Below, piece by piece: positions 38,956 through 50,372 of a stretch of DNA of 59,777 bases. Made by a program: the position numbers and the translations under genes. Position 1 is the first letter of the stretch. Every line of letters starts with the position of its first letter. Source of the stretch: Setaria digitata (taxonomy: Eukaryota; Nematoda; Chromadorea; Rhabditida; Setariidae); the NCBI GenBank assembly GCA_003640385.1, contig RCAB01000404.1, positions 1 to 59,777 on the forward strand, written 5' to 3'. The notes below the pieces were generated by a model. The model had not been told where the DNA came from, did not search any database, and saw only the letters and a list, made by a program, of their open reading frames with translations.

Positions 38956-40090
38956 CCAAGCAGGCTGCAGATACACGACGTAAGATGTAAAGGCCAATGT
39001 TAAAGATTCATGCTTGGAACTTAAGATTTTTGCTTTTTGAAGATTCAAACGAATTTGAAACATGTTCCAGACACGCTTCTTTGCCAACCAGAAAAACGGT
39101 AAGGATTAATACCAGCAATAGGACAGATCAGTCAAAAACAATTAATAAATAATCAGCAATGCTAACATTACTAAGGAGATGGATGAGTTTCACTTTAAGT
39201 GGTGGAATTTGCAAACTCGATAGGATGCTATGGAAATCGAAAGAAAAAAAAAAGTAGCGTTTGCAGATTCGCAAAGAAAAAAAAAAAAAAAAAAAAAATT
39301 TAACCTCGCCACTACTCTCCTCACTACTCAATCAAAAACTAAGTTGAGATTTATCGTCAAGATGACGGAATGACGGATAAGAAGCTTTTGGGATTTCAGA
39401 AGCAAACAAAGCATTGAATATGCTCTAAAAATAGCTATGAACAATAAGAAGGATTTTATGACCTGTCCAAAGACTACTACAATCTACAATCTATATGTCT
39501 TGTCATTACGCTTTAGAAATAATAAAAGTATTTAAAAACTAGCAAATATGAGAAATCAAATATTTGATTAATTTGGCCATCATAATCCTTCATTTGTCAT
39601 GATTACGAAGTGTACGTCATCAGTCTGCATCTGAAATTAAAAAAAAAAAAATTATCAAAAGAGAAATCAACTTGAGAATATTTCATAAAAATGCACTTTG
39701 CTTTTACCTATCAGTTTACATCGCTCTTGTACAAATAATTTGCTAAGTAATATTGAATTCACTAATGCTGTATTTTCAACATAAATTTTGATTTATTCTA
39801 TAATTAAAATCAAACACACCCGAAAATGATGATGCTCGGAACTGTTTAAGTCCGGGAGAAGTAGAATAAACAGTTAAAAATTCATTAGCAAACTTGAGAG
39901 AAGGATTTTTTTCTTCTGCATCCAAAACTTCGGCACCTGATAAAATTTTTCAAAGATGTACTAGAAAAAAGCGCATAATAATAATTCTAGTTTTTCTGGT
40001 AACAAACAATATGTGGAGAAAATGTAATAAAAAAAAGATACCATATATGATTTAGCACGGCAAGACCTTAAAAAAGAAAAGTATACTCGA
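38956..40090. other. Convergent 3' region between AKR and RRN3
   Basis: The two genes end tail to tail about 1.1 kb apart. The interval is AT-rich with A runs (for example 39276-39298) and no supported ORF. Confidence 0.55.
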
Positions 40091-42359
40091 TTATAACCAA
40101 CCAATTTGTTGGAATTCATCTCGATCTCGCCTAATATCATCAAGGAATTCCCATGAACCATTATCCTCTTCAAGAGTACGAGAATCCATAGCCTCGATTA
40201 CATTTTTCCACAATAATTCATTTTTCAAAGTGTTTGCATCTTCAGCAAGAGGTGAGAATCTCCGCATTAGAGGTGAAATAAAAGATAATGACCTAAAAAT
40301 GGTAACTTTGAAATAGTGAACAGTGGTGTTAGGAATTTCAATTGATTCTTATTTCTTATTTGCCCCCTAAAAAAAGTAAACACAAAAGCTTTTGTGATCT
40401 GTTTACTCCGGAAAATAAAGCGATACTTCTCAATTCCTAACTTTTAAGATTATTTTCCAAAGCAAGAGGAAAAAGATCCCCTTTATGAAAAACTTCTGTA
40501 CCTCTATTTCATTCTTCAAGAAAAAAAGAGAGACAAAAACCTGCACAACTCAACAACATATATGCTGATTTACCTCTTCAGACTGTATGAATCAAATGGA
40601 AAATGGGGTTCAAACGGCATATTTTCTGCTGGTTTTGCTGGCAAAATATGATTCACATATACAAGCTGCACAGATCTGTAAAATCTTGGAAAAGTAGAAC
40701 ACTAGTCTAAAGCTAAACTGTTTTTTTTCAAAGCCTAGAAATTCCACTTGGTTTCAGGGTCAAAAATTCAAACACACTTAGAACTTTAACCGAACCCTAA
40801 CATGAACTGAATATTACTTAATATTATGATAATTTCACTGCCCCAATTAAAAAAAAAAAAAAAAAAAAACTAGTTTTCAACGATTGAAGATTTTACTGGA
40901 ACAATTAAGACATTTAATACAGCCTCTTCATAAAAGTAATACGGTTAAATGTGACAATTTTCATCCAAGGAAAATGATAAATCTAACATAAATCATTGAA
41001 TTTTACCTGCTTATTGTAGCAAAACATAAAGCCACTGGCCGGCTGATATATGATAAAGGTTCTAATGCACTGTGGACAATGTGCCCCAGACCCCAACGAT
41101 GTATCTTGACCATTTCTGAAAACGGATTTCATGAAAAGTCCTGATCATTTCCTTCTCAAATGAAATACAAGTCTGCCGTTATGAGTGTCTTCTCAGCAGA
41201 ACTTCGATTTTAAACCTTATTGCGTTTTATCAACGTACTAGAATAATGAATCGAATTACCAGCATATCTAACATGCGGTAATGTCTTCTTTTCAATATCG
41301 ATTTGACATTGTATTTTTAAATTATTGATAATACTGATGATCAATCGCTAAAATTTGATGAGAAAAATCCATGTGTGAATTGTCATTCCAAGCCGCAGAA
41401 TAACATAAAAACTATATACACCAACCTTGTGCCTGCACGATTTCCCGATATCGGAAGCAAAATGCAATAAGGAAAGCTTGAAATACAGCATAAAATGTTC
41501 CATGTCGAATCGAACCTGCTGCTGCGCCAGTTGTTCGATCAACCATCTCATTCACATATGTAGTACACCAGTCTGACATCATTTTCAACCAGTCCATAGT
41601 TGTCCTAAAGAAAGCATTGAATCATTATTATATCTACCATCTATAAAAATTTAAAAAAAAAAAAATCTCTACATATCCTTAAAATTACCAGCACAATGAA
41701 ATCACAAAAAATTTCAAAAGAACATAAATTCTCAGCAATTTACTGAAAGAGAAACAAATAATGGAAGAAATTACGTAAGATTAATATATGAAGCACGAGA
41801 AAGCATGCTGCCAATATAACAAGCAGCACCCTGTGCTTTTTTCCACTCATTTGGAGTTTGGTTCAATCGCATAATGAAACTCCACAGCCAATTTAAAAAA
41901 TCTTTTCGGTAACCCTAAAATATCAAAATGGTCAAAAAAAAAAAGGAAAAGAAGTGCTCATTACATCTAGAAAAAGAGAACTCAGCAACAGAACAAGAAA
42001 AAAACAATTCAAAATAAGCATACATCGTCAAGACTGCAGATAAAAAACCACAGAAACGATATGTTCTTCAAACCCTGCGCCATTAAAAGATGCTCCTCAA
42101 ATGCAATTAATAGTTCTCTGAACATTTGCCTCTGCCTAACTGTTGAAGGTATCCAGTTGTAATCTGAAAGTCACGAATGAAGAAGTTTGGAAGGTGAAAT
42201 CTACTGGTTCAAGCAGGAACTACTAAACAATGACGCTTCTCTCTTAAATATGCTCCTTGCATCTGAGAGTAAAATAACCTAGATAAAAAAATTTTTCCTA
42301 ATTATCATTTCCTTGTCACCAAGATATAAATGCAATTATTCGAGAAATCTAAAAAGTCG

Positions 42360-42398
<39 letters not shown>

Positions 42399-43246
42399 CA
42401 CTCTACCTAATTTTGAAGAATATCTCTGCCTATAAACTTTTCCTACATAATCGAACATATAACACATGCAAGTATCCAACTTTTCCACCCTGTCATTGTT
42501 ATCATGAACCTCGTTAATTTTCATTTCGTATTCTTCATCCTTAAAATGTTTCTCGTTTTGAACGAATCTGTTGAAGAAACAGAAAAAAGAATAAATTATA
42601 GAACAATTTAGACGGGTTTTAAATATCTAAAAAGTTGCAAAGAAGTTAAAATACCTTGCGATGTAAGATTAACAGTGAGGAGGCTCACGCAAAACCTTAA
42701 AACTTAATTAATACACGAATTTAGCATTAATATTTTGATGGATAATATAAAAAGTATATCTAGCAGTTTACAAACAGCTCGTTATGATGTAGAGATTAAC
42801 AAATTGTATTCACTAAGCAAAAATCCGTGATAGGTTATTTCATATCCTTCATTGAAAATGTAAAGTAAAATGACAAAATTAAATCTGTTGAACTAACCAA
42901 CACAAATACGTTTAGACCACCGTCATAGCTATCATCTTTCCTATTTGAATTTTCCACCTTCGCTAACACTGCCTAAAAATGCTTTTTTTTTTTTAATTGG
43001 CTATAATTAAATTCACAAAATCTATTTCTTGAAATACAAAACAAATGAAATCCCTTCAAAACAACCAAAACACTCACATCAAGTTGGGCAAGACCGTCAA
43101 TAATAATACAAAAGATATCCGCTCGGCATTGTGGAATATTTTCGCACAACAGTATGAGATTTTTCACATAGCTAACATATCGAATTGATGATACTGAATG
43201 ATGCGGAAAGCGCTGGCGGATAATTTTGATTAGATTTTTTGTAGCC
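40091..43246 (-). CDS. RNA polymerase I initiation factor RRN3 / TIF-IA (5' end unresolved)
   Basis: Exons in transcription order: 43246-43079, 42972-about 42902, 42567-42407, 42163-42024, 41914-41775, 41604-41426, 41115-41007, 40675-40574, 40292-40091 (TAA at 40093-40091). Family landmarks are GAACYIGSMLSRASYI, the HGTFYAVFQA segment followed by an FCFRYR stretch, and FPFDSYSLKR. RRN3 bridges RNA polymerase I to the promoter factors at rDNA in the nucleolus and is a growth-regulated switch. The fit is good from the middle of the family to the C terminus. The roughly 190 residues expected at the N terminus were not found with confidence; exon 43246-43079 needs two bases from an upstream exon I could not place. 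The donor at about 42902 is non-consensus and fixed only by phase. Confidence 0.82.
42361..42388 (+). repeat. Poly(A) run in RRN3 intron
   Basis: About 28 A in a row on the plus strand (T on the coding strand), immediately downstream of an RRN3 exon. Confidence 0.8.
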
Positions 43247-43547
43247 CTAAATAAATGCACATATTTTGGCAGTATAAAAATCACGAGAATCATCTACATA
43301 TTGTTAACATAAATAAATAAAACTAGTCTGTTATATTTAAAAGTCCCTATGTCTCACAGCATCTTCAATTAGGATAGACATCTTTTCAAATGATATTAGG
43401 AAAACATAAAAATAAAAACTAAAAGGACAATATTTTCACGACACAAACAGCAATTAGGCACTCAAAAAATAAAGGAAATTTGGCAGAAATATTGCGTGTG
43501 GGCAGCGAATGCGATGACACAAATCAGCCGAAATGCTCAAGACTTAC

Positions 43548-44795
43548 CAATAAACTTAACTGCCCATTTACGCTAACTATTTTGGGCTTAAATTTATGAC
43601 AAAAAAGTTTAACCATATCTAGTTCTACAAATTTTGCTTTAGATTCATCAGTCATCTCTACCCAACGTGTACAATTTATCAAGAATATATTCCACTCGTC
43701 AGTGTAGCAGTACGTCTCCTGTACCCAGGAAATGAGTAAAACACCAAATTTATGTGAAATATCAATTTCTGGAGAGACAAATAAAGGTTACAATTAGAAG
43801 AAACTAATTAAACACATAATATTTTCTTCTTCATCGATAAAACGAAAATTCCTCGAAAATAAAAACTTTTTTAGATTGTCTAAAGCTCAAATTAAATGAA
43901 CCAAAGCATTTCTTGGTGCAGTTGGTCTGAAAACTTACACGGGAAAACATTTCACTATAAATGCCAGTCCATTGGTTGCCAACTTGTATATATTTTCCTG
44001 CTCTTCCTCCGTCACACACAGGGTAAACAACGCACTGTTTCTTTCCACAATGTTAATTTTATCACCTGGAAATACCATGTTGATATAAAAGAACACTTCT
44101 GCTGATTTCACACCCTGTCCAAGGCAGTCTTTCTTCCATACCATATTACATGCCAAATCATTCCGTAGATCATTCCATAAGCATATACTTTATCCTCTAT
44201 TTTTTTGTTCGAAAGTACTTAAAGTATGGAAATTAACCTTGACTTTCATTCACCATCTGGATTTTTGCGAGAAGATGTTCCACAAAACATCTTATAACTG
44301 GCTCAGTATGACAAATGTACTGTACGCCGATATCTCGAAGCAGTTTGGCAAACTGAGGTCGAATTTCACGTGGAACAAATTGCCATTCAATTTGCTAAAA
44401 TGATCTTGATCAGAGCCAGACATATTCTTTAAAAATGAGAAGAGAGTAATCTAGTCCTTTATGAACAAAAAATTGATAAAACTGAAAAAAAAAACACAAG
44501 CCCAATCTAACAGGACTACATCGGTTGTTTGAAGTTAAGTAATACCCCATGAAATGACAATAACTAATATATATTACATGTAATAACAATACCTGAAGAC
44601 TCAAATTCAAAAATACAAAATAAGATCTAAACTAACAGCAAATTTCAGCACAAGCTGTTTACAGCGATGATCAAACAAATGACCAACATCGAGAAATTGC
44701 CGTAGAAAATCGAGGACTGCTTGTGAATGCCACTGGCTCAAAAAATCAACAGCCTTACATAGTTTATCATATGTTATCAAACCATTTATGTCTCC
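43548..44795 (-). CDS. Exon cluster of unknown product upstream of RRN3
   Basis: Four likely minus-strand exons: 44795-44637 (FLSQWHSQAVLDFLRQFLDV), 44394-44238 (VPREIRPQFAKLLRDIG), 44065-43939 (TLCVTEEEQENIYKLATNG) and 43768-43548 (EMTDESKAKFVELDMVK). The first three join in phase through good TTTAG/CAG acceptors. The fourth does not match the phase of the third, so an exon or splice site is missing. The peptides look helical, like HEAT or ARM proteins. They could be the missing N-terminal part of RRN3 or a separate gene between GPN3 and RRN3. I recognise no family. Confidence 0.5.
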
Positions 44796-46326
44796 CTGAA
44801 AGAACTACTAAAAGTATCTCGCCTACACTACTTTCAAATTCAACCTACTGCAAAAACATGTTCGATAACCAAGAATTGTGCAAAATCAATGTACTAGATG
44901 CGAATGCACTGTTCAGTTATAGAGGTTAGATGAAAAAGCTTACTGAAAGATATGAGTTAATAAGAGCCTCTCCCGAGATTGCTTCCTGGTTGACGCTGTT
45001 CGCCATTTCAGCATGGCAACATTTGAAAGCAAGCGAACAAGGGTGCTACTAAGTGAAAGAGTTACTGAAAAGTTGAAATTTGATAAGAAAAATATTCCTT
45101 AGCAGATTCCTCTGATACATACAACCATCCAAATACCACGCCAACAAATCACCCCACCCTGCTTATCAAACAAGACAGTTCTCAAGGAAAGTAACCAGTC
45201 ACGCTGTATCACTTTACGCCGTTTCCCGCTGATGTTTGATGCACTCGCTATGCAATTTATAAAGCAGCGTGAAGAGTTTGGATTGTAAGTGAACAATTAT
45301 CCTCTAGCGAAATTTAATAACTGGACTTTAAATGATAAGGCTCTCTATTCATTCTCTTCGAAATCCTTCCATTTAGAAAGAAAAGAATATAAGATTGAAA
45401 GCTGACATGGCATATCATCTCTCACTGTCCCTCTAGATTTCTCCACACAAAATTTGTAGGAATTTCTTCTCATGTGCCAGAAGAAATTCGTTGACTGGGA
45501 AAGCTCTAGTACGGGGAATAAAGAATGATTGGATTCCAAATCATGATATAACTGCTACTGGTCTTTCAGTGAAGCCTTGGCATAAGAAGGAAGAGAGAAA
45601 AAGACTAGATTACATCAGCCTGAAAAGCAAGATCTCTACAAACAATGTAAATGTAATCAAAATTATTTCATAATTGCGCAGAAAAAAAAAAAGAAAAGGA
45701 AAAGAAAACTACCTTAGTTTATTATTTAGACAGAAAAGTACTTACGATTTTAAATGATATGTTAAAAAATTGTACAACCAATTTAGATGACCTGTTAACT
45801 GTTGAACATGTCTTGAAGGTCATAAATTGAATCTCCTTTCAGTGTAGAGATTGAATTTTTGTTCAACAATTACAAATAAATGGTTGCAAGATCAACTGAT
45901 ACCGAAAAGTTTAATCGCAGTAAACCGTCTGCAAGAACGATTCTATCTTTGATAAACAGATGGTCTTATCTACCTGTCGTCAAATGTTTGAAAAAGGAAT
46001 GGTTATAAAAATGAAAAGTTAACAGGTGATGATGAATCGTTGTCTTTTACTTGACGTTTTGATATGAAATAACGACAAGAATTGATTAGCAGTTTAATTT
46101 CCCCTGATTTTAAAAAGTGAATATCGACAAAAGCCTTAAATAAAGACAATGTGTCAATAGAATGAAATATGTGAAAATTTCAAAGAATGTTGAATTTGAG
46201 TTCGAAGTAATTAGACTAAGAGGTAATAGTAATATTTCTTTCGTTATCAGAATTTCGAGTTATGTTCTTTTTACATGCCTTGTGAATGAAGTAGTTAGCA
46301 TAATTTTTGACAGCAATCGTTCATCC
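44796..46326. other. Unassigned stretch with protein-like frames on both strands
   Basis: Minus-strand sequence near 45060-44940 reads open after a TTTTCAG. Plus-strand frames at 45110-45290 and 45440-45660 also look protein-like and can be joined by a GTAAGT donor after 45286. I cannot decide which, if any, is real. Confidence 0.3.
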
Positions 46327-46685
46327 TCAGATTAACCAATTCAAGTTTATCGTATCACAACATCCATTTCGATATCGGATATGGAGAGTTTCTGGTACTG
46401 ACTTAAAAACGAAAACAGGAAAGATAAAAAAACATAACCTGACATGATAATGGGAGCAATGAGGATTTTAACTAAGGGGGCGAATAAAACGAGTAGATGG
46501 TATGAGAGGACCTTTTCACTCCCTCTAGAATTCAGGCCTGTTCTCAAGAATCCTTCTTAACGTTACCTTTCAAAACAGCTCCCTGTTTCACGGTACCATT
46601 GTAACTTCGATTTTCCAATTTCAAATTCTAGATCCGAAGTGATATTATCACTTCTCGCGACATTGTTGATTGCCACATTTTGCAT
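46327..46685 (-). CDS. Candidate three-exon small gene, 91 aa, one hydrophobic segment
   Basis: An ATG at 46685 starts exon 46685-46567, followed in phase by 46524-46439 and 46397-46327 (TGA). The first part is polar (SKLQWYRETGSCFE). The middle holds a hydrophobic stretch, HLLVLFAPLVKILIAPIIM, that could cross a membrane. The last part is Cys-containing (YRNGCCDT). Both introns would be very short (42 and 41 nt), which is the main reason for doubt. It may instead be exons of a larger gene starting at 47680. No family recognised. Confidence 0.27.
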
Positions 46686-47138
46686 TATTTTTAACAACAC
46701 TCTTTTCGAATAAATACTTTTTACGTTACATCATCATTCTCGATATGATTACGGCAACTTAGATTTTAGTAACCTCAATAGTTACAATTTCTGACCATCC
46801 TAGAAATTTTTCAACCTAATAAACAGATAGGAAAATAAGAAGTTTCATAATAAATTTTCATAAAAAAAAAAAAAAAAAAATGCTTAGAAAAAACGATAAG
46901 CGAAGTTTGCAGTACTCTGAGAGTAAAATATTGCCTTGTAATGAATGGCAATTATTAGATAGTATTCCTCATACTTCATAACTTCTCCAATTTAAAATCC
47001 ACTAATACCACTACTAGCTCATCCAGCAACATGTCGACAGTCGTAACAAAGTCTTAAACAAGTTCGTACAACACTGTACCATAACTTGACCACTTGAATG
47101 AAGAAAAGAGCAAAATTTATTACTTATTAAACACTTAC

Positions 47139-47680
47139 GAAATTTAGCATTAAGACTAGAAGACCAAGCTTCGTAGGATAATATACCGGAAGACTGATCC
47201 CAGCTATAAATGAAATCTTGTCATTTACGGGTTCAAATGAAGTGACCCATGTACTGACCTGTGTCTTGTCCGTTGACGTGTCTACACAGATACATATCTT
47301 TTATTTAACTTGTGCTACACATCCAACTACTTCAGAGAGAAACTTATTTAAATTTGCCTAATTATTCGTATAATTAAGGAAGATAGGTAGTGGTATGGAC
47401 AGGAAAACACAGGTATCAGTCTAAGAAAATAGTCTTCACATAGTTTAACCAATTTAGCTAGGAATTAGAACTGAAGAATGTGAAATAGAAAGCAACATTC
47501 CTCAAGAATTTTTCTGAGAACAATTACCGATCTTACTGTTTCTCGACCTACATTACTACACTTTCCGGAAAATCCACCACCTGTGGTTTTCACTGTTTGC
47601 ATTACTCGACCTTCCCTGTAAAATGAGTCTTCTCTATTTTTAAAAGATCTTTCTGGTTTAAGTTTCTGTGCATCTGTCAT
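47139..47680 (-). CDS. Probable first exons of an unknown gene downstream of GPN3
   Basis: An ATG at 47680 opens 48 codons (exon 47680-47537; MTDAQKLKPERSFKNREDS) ending at a good ACA|GTAAGA donor. A phase-0 exon at 47258-47139 follows, reading SFEPVNDKISFIAGISLPVY and then a hydrophobic tail that could be a membrane segment, with a GTAAGT donor. If that donor is not used a stop follows three codons later, giving a 91-residue product. It starts 324 bp past the GPN3 stop on the same strand, so it could be the next operon member or the true 5' end of the RRN3 locus. Confidence 0.4.
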
Positions 47681-48003
47681 TTACTCCCCAGTCAACCGCG
47701 CTTCGAGTTCTTTCCAGCAACTAAACAAAATTTTTAGGAACCTAATGAATTTATGCTAAATAAATAAAAGATGTGAATTCGCAGCAGTACTGGTCCACAT
47801 ATCTGTCTCAGTAATATTTGATTAAATTCTAGACCGTGGAAGTTTATTAATAATAAAAGCCATTTAACATACAATAAATAACAGAAGTCAGAATTTATAT
47901 TTCATTTAACAAATCATAAGGAACAAGAACAACTGAAAAGATAAATGTGGAACAAAATATATGTTATATGCTAATAATATTCGATCTTCTTTTCTATAAG
48001 TAA

Positions 48004-50194
48004 TCAATAAGGAACACTGCCATTTCCCAATTCTTCTTCTTCTGGGTAACGATCTTTCACCTGGAAAGGAAGAAAAACATATGAAACATCAAATTTTTCC
48101 AAATATAATTCATTTCCCATCACAGAGTTTTTTGACAATTATCTCGTAACAAATGACAGATTTTTTTTACCAGTTCTTGCTGACATTATAACCATTCTAT
48201 AAAAGTGGAACACTCTAATTTAATTTGAACCGTGCTGCATTAAAGTGTGAAATAATGATAATATTTCAAATTGCATTATTTTATATTAAACCGATATTAA
48301 TCACCAACACTTATATTCCTTCTATTTCTTAATGAAAAAAGACTGAAGATCCTTTTTCAACGTTAACTATAACAAGTTTATTTACATAGTTCTTAGCATG
48401 TGCCACTTAGATATCTAATCAAAATTAATTCTCCCTAATTTTGATTTACGCACAGATAATCCACAAATACACAATATTTGTATAGACACATAGTCATTCC
48501 TGTATCAATAGCCAACTTTGAGGGATAGAGCTACAACAATACTTTGGTAAGATCTGCACTTCACTGATATTGTTCAAACTCAAGAACATCCAAAAAGTAT
48601 TCGACTCACGAGAATCTCTATCTGTACATATAATATTCACCTCGAGATCTTCACCATGTTGTATTGTATTATCAATAATTGATAAGAGATCACTAATCGA
48701 TTCATCCTCTTCAATATCTAGTGGAATAAAACGCACCTGAAAACTACTAACAAGCACTTCAGAATGATACATCCATCAAGATATCAGGAAAAAAATTGCA
48801 ACAGTCAATGTGTTAAAAACCTAAAAAATTCTAAAAAAGTCCACGGCATAGTTGCAAACAAAGTGTTTTCATACAATGAAGGAACTTACAAGGCTATAAT
48901 CATCCAAAACATCGGCGATTGTTCGTGAAAGTTGGCGATACCGTTCATTCCAAGCTGAAGTTTCATCACTGTCCAAAATACAGCGTGTATCAGTCTCTAG
49001 AAAAGTTTCTAGCAGTTCTTTATTACGTTGTGACAACAAATCCACTTTTGATAACACATTAACTGCTGGAACCTGCAAATAGCATGAATTTCAGACAATT
49101 ACAATTTATGTATTGCAATTCAGAAAAAGGTATACAACTCTTCATTGCTAACAACTAACACCATAATAGCAAGTCTAGTCATAAGAACATCTTACCTCAA
49201 GTGCAACCATAGTCGAGAGAGTTGTTAGTGCACCACTCAAGAATTTATCGCAATCCAGGACGAACTGCGTATCAAGCAAGAAAACGGAACATATATTAAA
49301 ATTCCAAGATTTTAATGCATTCACAATCTGTCTCATCACCGGAAGGTGACTGTAGAGTTCGATCTGACCTAAGAAACAATTTTAGTAAGATTTCACCTTG
49401 AATAAACATAAGCGAGACTAGCAAGAACTGAATATTGAAATATTTACAGCTTTAACAATTGTGATGTTCTAATGTTCTGCTTGTTGATGGTAGAACCAGA
49501 AAAACAAAATACCTCAAATTCTATCTTCCTGAAATAGTAATCGTACTAACATATTTAGTGAAAGAGAATGGTTAGTAAGGATCAAAAAAAGTATATGAGA
49601 ACCTGGGCAATCAAAGATGAAATAGTCGTCTTCTCCTTCATTCAATTGGTCATGGAGCCAGTCCAAATTCTGTACCAAATATTCCATGCAAAACACTAAA
49701 GCACCATTTGGACCAAGTGCTAGTTGCTCATCTTCTTGCACATCGTCTACGTTAATTAACTCCCGCACATCTGAATGTAGACATATAGAACGAACTGCCT
49801 ACATTTTAAGCATATAAGGTCAATAGAAAAGTGTTTACAACTAATATTAAGCACATTTTTTACTTTCTTAATAAATCATATTAAAGAAAGATCAGCTTCA
49901 GAATAATCCAAGGAAGAGATAAACGAACCGACAGCAGCACTATATGAGAATTTCTCAGCAGCTGGATCCAAATTGACCAGGAAAACATTACGACCTGTCG
50001 CCAAACAATGTTGTTGGAGAATAGAGCAGTAAGTCGACTAAAAACATTTGAAACATGTAAAACACAGCATTAAAAATTATGGGTACTTACATACATATAT
50101 ATAGGATTTCGTCCAAATTCCGGATGCAACTATTCAACTAAAAATAAACCTTGCCGCTTCCTGCTGGACCAACAACCAACTGAGCGTACTTCAT
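48004..50194 (-). CDS. GPN-loop GTPase 3
   Basis: Seven exons join in phase to 276 aa: 50194-50150, 50037-49929, 49770-49603, 49368-49196, 49072-48890, 48736-48641, 48060-48004. The Walker A loop is GPAGSGKST (residues 9-17). The Gly-Pro-Asn insertion that names the family is at 71-73 ([13 protein letters not shown]). [14 protein letters not shown] is the switch region and NVLSKVDLL the guanine-specificity motif. Human GPN3 is slightly longer, with the same order of motifs. GPN3 acts with GPN1 in assembly and nuclear import of RNA polymerase II. The start codon lies 178 bp past the DEPDC5 stop on the same strand, spacing typical of nematode operons. Confidence 0.93.
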
Positions 50195-50372
50195 CACGGG
50201 CAATTAATATTCATCATCAATTTCCAGATTTCCTGAATGAATGAATCTGTTGGAATTGGACATCAACTTTGACAAAGAATGATATTTCTCATATCATAAA
50301 AAAAAAAATCCGAAAAATACAGCGCACTGAGGAAGCGACAAATATATCTCAAAACTGAGCTTCTAATCAAAT
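50195..50372 (-). promoter_or_regulatory. Short intercistronic region DEPDC5-GPN3
   Basis: 178 bp separates the DEPDC5 TAA from the GPN3 ATG. It should carry the DEPDC5 polyadenylation signal and the trans-splice acceptor of GPN3. I see T-rich tracts on the coding strand but do not claim a defined Ur element. Confidence 0.45.
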
